NCBI GenBank assembly: GCA_021798485.1
Contig: JAJZGK010000007.1
Location: 1-37,649, forward strand
Source of the DNA: Pseudomonadota bacterium
Lineage (GTDB): Bacteria; Pseudomonadota; Alphaproteobacteria; Rhodospirillales; Magnetospirillaceae
Direction of reading: 5' to 3'
DNA length: 37,649 nucleotides
The translations under genes were made by a program, and so were the position numbers. Positions 35,101 to 37,649 of the stretch are shown in pieces. Within the stretch, counting starts at the first letter, position 1, and each line of letters opens with the position of its first letter. The notes below the pieces were generated by a model. It was not told where the DNA came from. It made no database searches and saw only the letters and a list, made by a program, of their open reading frames with translations.

Positions 35101-35384
35101 ATCAGAACGACCTGCTGGCCGTGGAACAGGACAGCGGAACGCGGCAGTTGATGCGGGTGGTGAAATTCGGCATGAACGGCGTTCTGGTGCTGGCTCCCCC
35201 TCATGAGGGCGGTGCCCTGAAAGCCCGCGATGCGGACCAGGACGATCCCTTCAAATATCTCAACACCTCGGCCAGTGGCCTGAAAAAGCTGAAGGCCCGG
35301 CAAGTGCGTATCGATGAAGTGGGGCGGGTGTGCGATCCTGGCTTTCCGCCCCGCACGGCGCGGCGCAAAACCCGCACAGCGTAA
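32136..35384 (+). CDS. cas9: Cas9 nuclease, type II-C
   Basis: A 1082-residue RNA-guided DNA endonuclease, in the compact size class of II-C. RuvC-I: G-C-D-L-G-T-N-S with Asp8. Arg-rich bridge helix at about 53-70 (R-R-T-A-R-S-M-R-R-R-R). Helical recognition lobe about 75-480. RuvC-II: I-C-I-E-L-A-R-D with Glu524. HNH: V-D-H-I-L-P-F with Asp607/His608 and Asn622. RuvC-III: H-H-A-I-D with His756 and Asp759. The C-terminal 200 residues form the wedge/PAM-interacting part. All catalytic residues are present, so it should cut both strands. The ATG has GGAAGGG upstream. cas1 follows after 16 bp, with cas2 overlapping cas1; there is no csn2 or cas4. PAM cannot be inferred. Confidence 0.97.
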   Translation: MAWRLGCDLGTNSLGWCALRLENGKPVGILAMGSRIFNDGRDPKSKDSLAVDRRTARSMRRRRDRFVQRQEALLKHLAQDGLFPATPEEAQALQSLDPYLLRATALDVKIPPHHLGRAFFHLNQRRGFKSNRKTDRRAGDDTGKIAIGVDRLRDAIGASGARTYGEFLHLRRSAARDANTIPSVRARLRPESGENAKGDGYDFYPGRALIEEEFEALWQAQRPHYPEILTPEVHNRLYEIIFNQRKLKAPRIGTCTLVAGEQRLAKAHPLFQRRRLLEEVNALLIAPPGEEPKRLTLEQRNLLLLKLQDKRKVGFASLRKALRLPEETRFNKERDHRADMPGDEVTAELGGKTRFGNLWRHFSWERQWEIVQKLKEEEDPATLRHWLEEQFPDLSDDQKTAIAAARLPEGYGRFGLTATLKLIEALQSGVRVYSEAVAAAGLGHHSDRRTGEIFTDKKGRIALPYYGVALEQHIMPGTANPDDPEELAIGRLTNPTVHIGLNQLRRVVNSLIRAHGLPEEICIELARDLKFTEERKKELTAQNAKNQQEAIRRGEKLREIGQADTGANRALLRLWEELNPNVLDRRCIYTGWQISIDMLFNGSVEVDHILPFAATLDDSNDNKILCLREANRFKRKRSPYEAWGSTPEWEGIAQRAAHLPRGKQWRFQPNALQQFEESGGFQARQLVDTQYLSKLAHEYLQVLYPEKGVGSRHVRVSPGRLTELVRRKLGLNTLLPDHNFAGGADHPKNRLDHRHHAIDAAVVAVIDTALLNEMSRASAQDGTEGRERVIVPDPWPTFRDDLRQAVEKIIVSHRPDHGSTGKSGLKPGQDQTAGKLHNDTAYGLTGQKDAKGKEQVVHRVPLTSLEAKDFPQVRDEKLRQALESFTRGLTDKKAFEARLRDFSRLGPLPYRGIRRVRLLETLTVIPVRDAQGRAYKGYKGDSNNRYEVWELPNGKWVSEVVSMFQAHQQDYQSPIRAARPTARKILRLHQNDLLAVEQDSGTRQLMRVVKFGMNGVLVLAPPHEGGALKARDADQDDPFKYLNTSASGLKKLKARQVRIDEVGRVCDPGFPPRTARRKTRTA

Positions 35385-35400
35385 TTAAGGAGCGCCGCCC

Positions 35401-36324
35401 ATGGAGCGTATCGTTGATATCGCCACCGATGGGCGGCATCTTTCCGCCCATCGCGGCTTTCTCATCGTCAGCGAGGAACGGGCCGAGGTGGGACGGGTGC
35501 CGCTGGATGATATCGCCGCTGTCATCGTTCATGCCCACGGCGTCAGTTGGACCACCAATCTGGTGGTGGCCTTGGCGGAGCGGGGCGCATTGCTGGTTCT
35601 GTGCGCCCGCAACCACGCCCCGGTGGCGGTCTGCCAGCCCCTGGATGGCCACCATGCCCAAAATGCCCGCATCCGGGCCCAATGGGAAGCCGGCAAGCCT
35701 CTGATGAAACAGGTGTGGAAACAGATCATCGTGGCCAAGATCCACTGGCAGAAAGCGGTTCTGGAGGCCTTTGGCCATCGCCACGATGCCTTCGACCTGC
35801 TGGCCCGCAAGGTGGGATCGGGCGATCCGGCCAATATCGAGGCCCAGGCGGCCCGCCGCTATTGGCCGTTGTTGATGGGCACCGATTTCCGGCGCGACCG
35901 CGAAGCCGAAGGGATCAACGCCATGCTCAATTACGGCTATACCGTGGTTCGCGCCATCGTGGCCCGCGCCGTGGTGGCCGCCGGCCTGCATCCCTCCATC
36001 GGCGTACACCACGCCCATCGCGGCAATGCCCTGGCCCTGGCCGACGATCTGATGGAACCCTTCCGCCCCTTGGTGGATGCCCTCACCCTCACCTTGTGCC
36101 GCCAGGACATCTGCTCGGTCACGCCCCCGGCGAAACTGGCCTACGCCCGCCTGACCACACTGGATTTGCCGCAAAACACCGTTACCACCACCGTTTCCGG
36201 CGCCGCCCAGAAGGTGGCGCAAAGTCTGGCCGCCTGCTTCGAAAGCGGACAATCATCGAACCTGATTCTGCCCATCCCGCCGCCAAGCGCCCAGCTGACC
36301 GGCCTGGACGGCTTATTGCCATGA
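35401..36324 (+). CDS. cas1: CRISPR integrase Cas1
   Basis: A 307-residue endonuclease/integrase that, with Cas2, inserts new spacers. The metal-binding residues are in place: Glu147 in N-I-E-A-Q-A-A-R-R-Y-W, His203/204 in G-V-H-H-A-H-R-G-N-A, and Asp215/216 in L-A-D-D-L-M-E-P-F-R-P. This is the subtype II form of the last motif. AAGGAG lies in the short gap after cas9. Its stop overlaps the cas2 start (ATGA, 36321-36324), so the two are translationally coupled. With both genes intact, the locus looks able to acquire spacers. Confidence 0.96.
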   Translation: MERIVDIATDGRHLSAHRGFLIVSEERAEVGRVPLDDIAAVIVHAHGVSWTTNLVVALAERGALLVLCARNHAPVAVCQPLDGHHAQNARIRAQWEAGKPLMKQVWKQIIVAKIHWQKAVLEAFGHRHDAFDLLARKVGSGDPANIEAQAARRYWPLLMGTDFRRDREAEGINAMLNYGYTVVRAIVARAVVAAGLHPSIGVHHAHRGNALALADDLMEPFRPLVDALTLTLCRQDICSVTPPAKLAYARLTTLDLPQNTVTTTVSGAAQKVAQSLAACFESGQSSNLILPIPPPSAQLTGLDGLLP

Positions 36325-36659
36325 CCGCCACCACTTTAAGCGGGTTTCGCCTGATGTGGATCTTCGTGATGTTCGACTTGCCGGTAGGCACGCGGGAACA
36401 ATCCCGCAAAGCCACGCAATTCCGCGAATTCCTTCTGGACGAGGGCTTCGAGAAAAGCCAATTTTCCGTCTATGCCCGCTTTTGCGGCGGTAAGGAACAA
36501 TTCGAAAGCCATATGCGCCGCATCGAGGCCAATCTGCCCGATCGTGGCGAGGTGCATGTGCTGACTTTTACCGATAAACAATACGAAAACATGATCCGCT
36601 TTTCCGGCCAACGTAAAAAACGCCGCCGCAAAAACCCCGATCAATTGGCGCTCTTTTAG
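36321..36659 (+). CDS. cas2: CRISPR adaptor Cas2
   Basis: A 112-residue ferredoxin-fold protein that dimerises and bridges two Cas1 dimers during spacer integration. The signature is at the end of the first beta strand, M-F-D-L-P-V-G-T with Asp19, followed by a helix containing Q-F-R-E-F-L-L-D-E-G-F and S-Q-F-S-V-Y-A-R. The C-terminus is basic (R-K-K-R-R-R-K-N-P). The start at 36321 overlaps the cas1 stop; a frame open from 35547 is the cas1 shadow. Last gene of the cas operon; 71 bp separate its stop from the first repeat. Confidence 0.95.
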   Translation: MTATTLSGFRLMWIFVMFDLPVGTREQSRKATQFREFLLDEGFEKSQFSVYARFCGGKEQFESHMRRIEANLPDRGEVHVLTFTDKQYENMIRFSGQRKKRRRKNPDQLALF

Positions 36660-36690
36660 GGAAAAATCATGGTTTTAAGCCACCATAGGG

Positions 36691-36724
36691 CCGGATATCC
36701 ATTCTATTTCAAACAGATATCCGG
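36691..36724. repeat. Inverted repeat between cas2 and the CRISPR array
   Basis: CCGGATATC (36691-36699) and GATATCCGG (36716-36724) are perfect inverted copies around 16 AT-rich bases, ending 6 bp before the first repeat. It may be a hairpin ending the cas transcript or the incoming crRNA transcript, or a site used during spacer integration. Confidence 0.75.
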
Positions 36725-36730
36725 ACACCT

Positions 36731-37649
36731 ATTGTAGCCGTTCAGAGAATGCGGTCCAGCGGCAACTTATCAAGGATTGTTCCGATTAGTCTCCATATTG
36801 TAGCCGTTCAGAGAATGCGGTCCAGCGGCAACGTGAAATGACGTCTACAATTGTTGATCAAGATTGTAGCCGTTCAGAGAATGCGGTCCAGCGGCAACGT
36901 TCGGCAGCGTCACAGGCGAATTCGTGCGATTGTAGCCGTTCAGAGAATGCGGTCCAGCGGCAACTCGCTGACATAGATGGAGCCTGCCTTCGTCATTGTA
37001 GCCGTTCAGAGAATGCGGTCCAGCGGCAACAAGGCTTCCAGCGAGTAGACGTTGATTTCGATTGTAGCCGTTCAGAGAATGCGGTCCAGCGGCAACTACA
37101 GTCGGAGTTCTCACACAACCGACGGGATTGTAGCCGTTCAGAGAATGCGGTCCAGCGGCAACAGGTGGAAAACCGCGCTGCCGAACGCCATCATTGTAGC
37201 CGTTCAGAGAATGCGGTCCAGCGGCAACAGGTCGCTCATGCTGGTGTGCTGGGGCGGATTGTAGCCGTTCAGAGAATGCGGTCCAGCGGCAACTCAATCT
37301 TTGCCCTGGCGCAGCAACGCGATATTGTAGCCGTTCAGAGAATGCGGTCCAGCGGCAACTTTTTCATCCCACTCACCATCACCAGCCGCATTGTAGCCGT
37401 TCAGAGAATGCGGTCCAGCGGCAACTAAATATCAGTCGATACGTCAAATTCCCAAATTGTAGCCGTTCAGAGAATGCGGTCCAGCGGCAACCATGTTTTT
37501 CGTCGCGGCGTATTCGGCTTTTCATTGTAGCCGTTCAGAGAATGCGGTCCAGCGGCAACAAGGTCTAACAGGGGGTCTTCTACCTACATATTGTAGCCGT
37601 TCAGAGAATGCGGTCCAGCGGCAACTGGGGGCATATGCGGAGATGGTTT
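36731..37649 (-). CRISPR. Type II-C CRISPR array, 14 repeats visible, open at window end
   Basis: Fourteen identical 36-bp repeats start at 36731, 36797, 36863, 36929, 36995, 37061, 37127, 37193, 37258, 37324, 37390, 37456, 37524 and 37590. On the plus strand each begins ATTGTAGCCG and ends CCAGCGGCAAC. Of the 13 complete spacers, 11 are 30 nt, the eighth is 29 and the twelfth 32; a fourteenth is cut by the window edge. By analogy with other II-C repeats (crRNA sense GTTG..TACAAT) and the anti-repeat at 31993-32029, crRNAs are read from the minus strand, towards cas2. All repeats are perfect, so the degenerate end is not in view. I saw no spacer match inside the window. Confidence 0.98.

Noticed and set aside
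36660-36730. tracrRNA or leader located between cas2 and the first repeat
   Set aside because: No anti-repeat is present there; the anti-repeat lies upstream of cas9 on the minus strand. A leader role cannot be judged because all visible repeats are identical.
36838-37428. Long open frames on both strands within the CRISPR array
   Set aside because: They consist of the 36-bp repeat translated over and over, since a 66-bp period keeps frame; no start site or family match.

Overview
The window is GC-rich chromosomal DNA from a proteobacterium, most probably an alphaproteobacterium of the Rhodospirillales type. Three things point there: a GAAC-N7-GAAC SOS box over lexA, a FYDLN-type zinc-ribbon protein, and trpG-trpD-trpC followed directly by lexA. 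The species cannot be fixed from sequence alone.

Left part (1-8.2 kb): a truncated copper-type P1B ATPase on the minus strand, diverging from an MFS symporter; an SDR oxidoreductase; a YqhA-type membrane protein; a minus-strand pair (a protein with three internal repeats and a small membrane protein); three small conserved alphaproteobacterial genes; then a decayed group II intron (minus strand, about 7123-7921). The intron sits immediately behind the terminator of a cold-shock gene and retains only fragments of its maturase gene.

Middle (8.4-27.4 kb): trpG-trpD-trpC and the SOS repressor gene lexA. A minus-strand group looks like a nitric-oxide/low-oxygen response module: two overlapping Crp/Fnr regulators, a DUF2249 protein, an NnrS-like membrane protein, a hemerythrin and a methyltransferase-like protein. 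A separate nnrS lies at 25.3-26.4 kb. FNR/NnrR-like boxes lie upstream of three of these minus-strand units. Interspersed are a lipoprotein, a DedA protein, a large MASE1-CHASE-PAS histidine kinase, a SAM hydroxide adenosyltransferase-like enzyme, a PAS-GGDEF-EAL protein with a degenerate GGDEF motif, and a TetR regulator.

Right part (27.4-37.6 kb): DUF1543 and GH17 membrane glucanase genes (minus), parE (plus), and a complete type II-C CRISPR-Cas locus. This has cas9 (1082 aa, all nuclease residues present), cas1, cas2 and an array of at least 14 identical 36-bp repeats running off the window end. I identify a candidate tracrRNA on the minus strand between parE and cas9 (about 31942-32040): anti-repeat, small hairpin and Rho-independent terminator. 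The repeats end in TACAAT in the crRNA direction, which suggests crRNA transcription from the minus strand, possibly from promoters inside the repeats.

A family of short palindromic intergenic elements occurs at five sites (4295, 4388, 7435, 10966, 25219). They share terminal arms but have two different cores. One copy lies inside the maturase remnant of the group II intron, so the element appears to be, or to have been, mobile.
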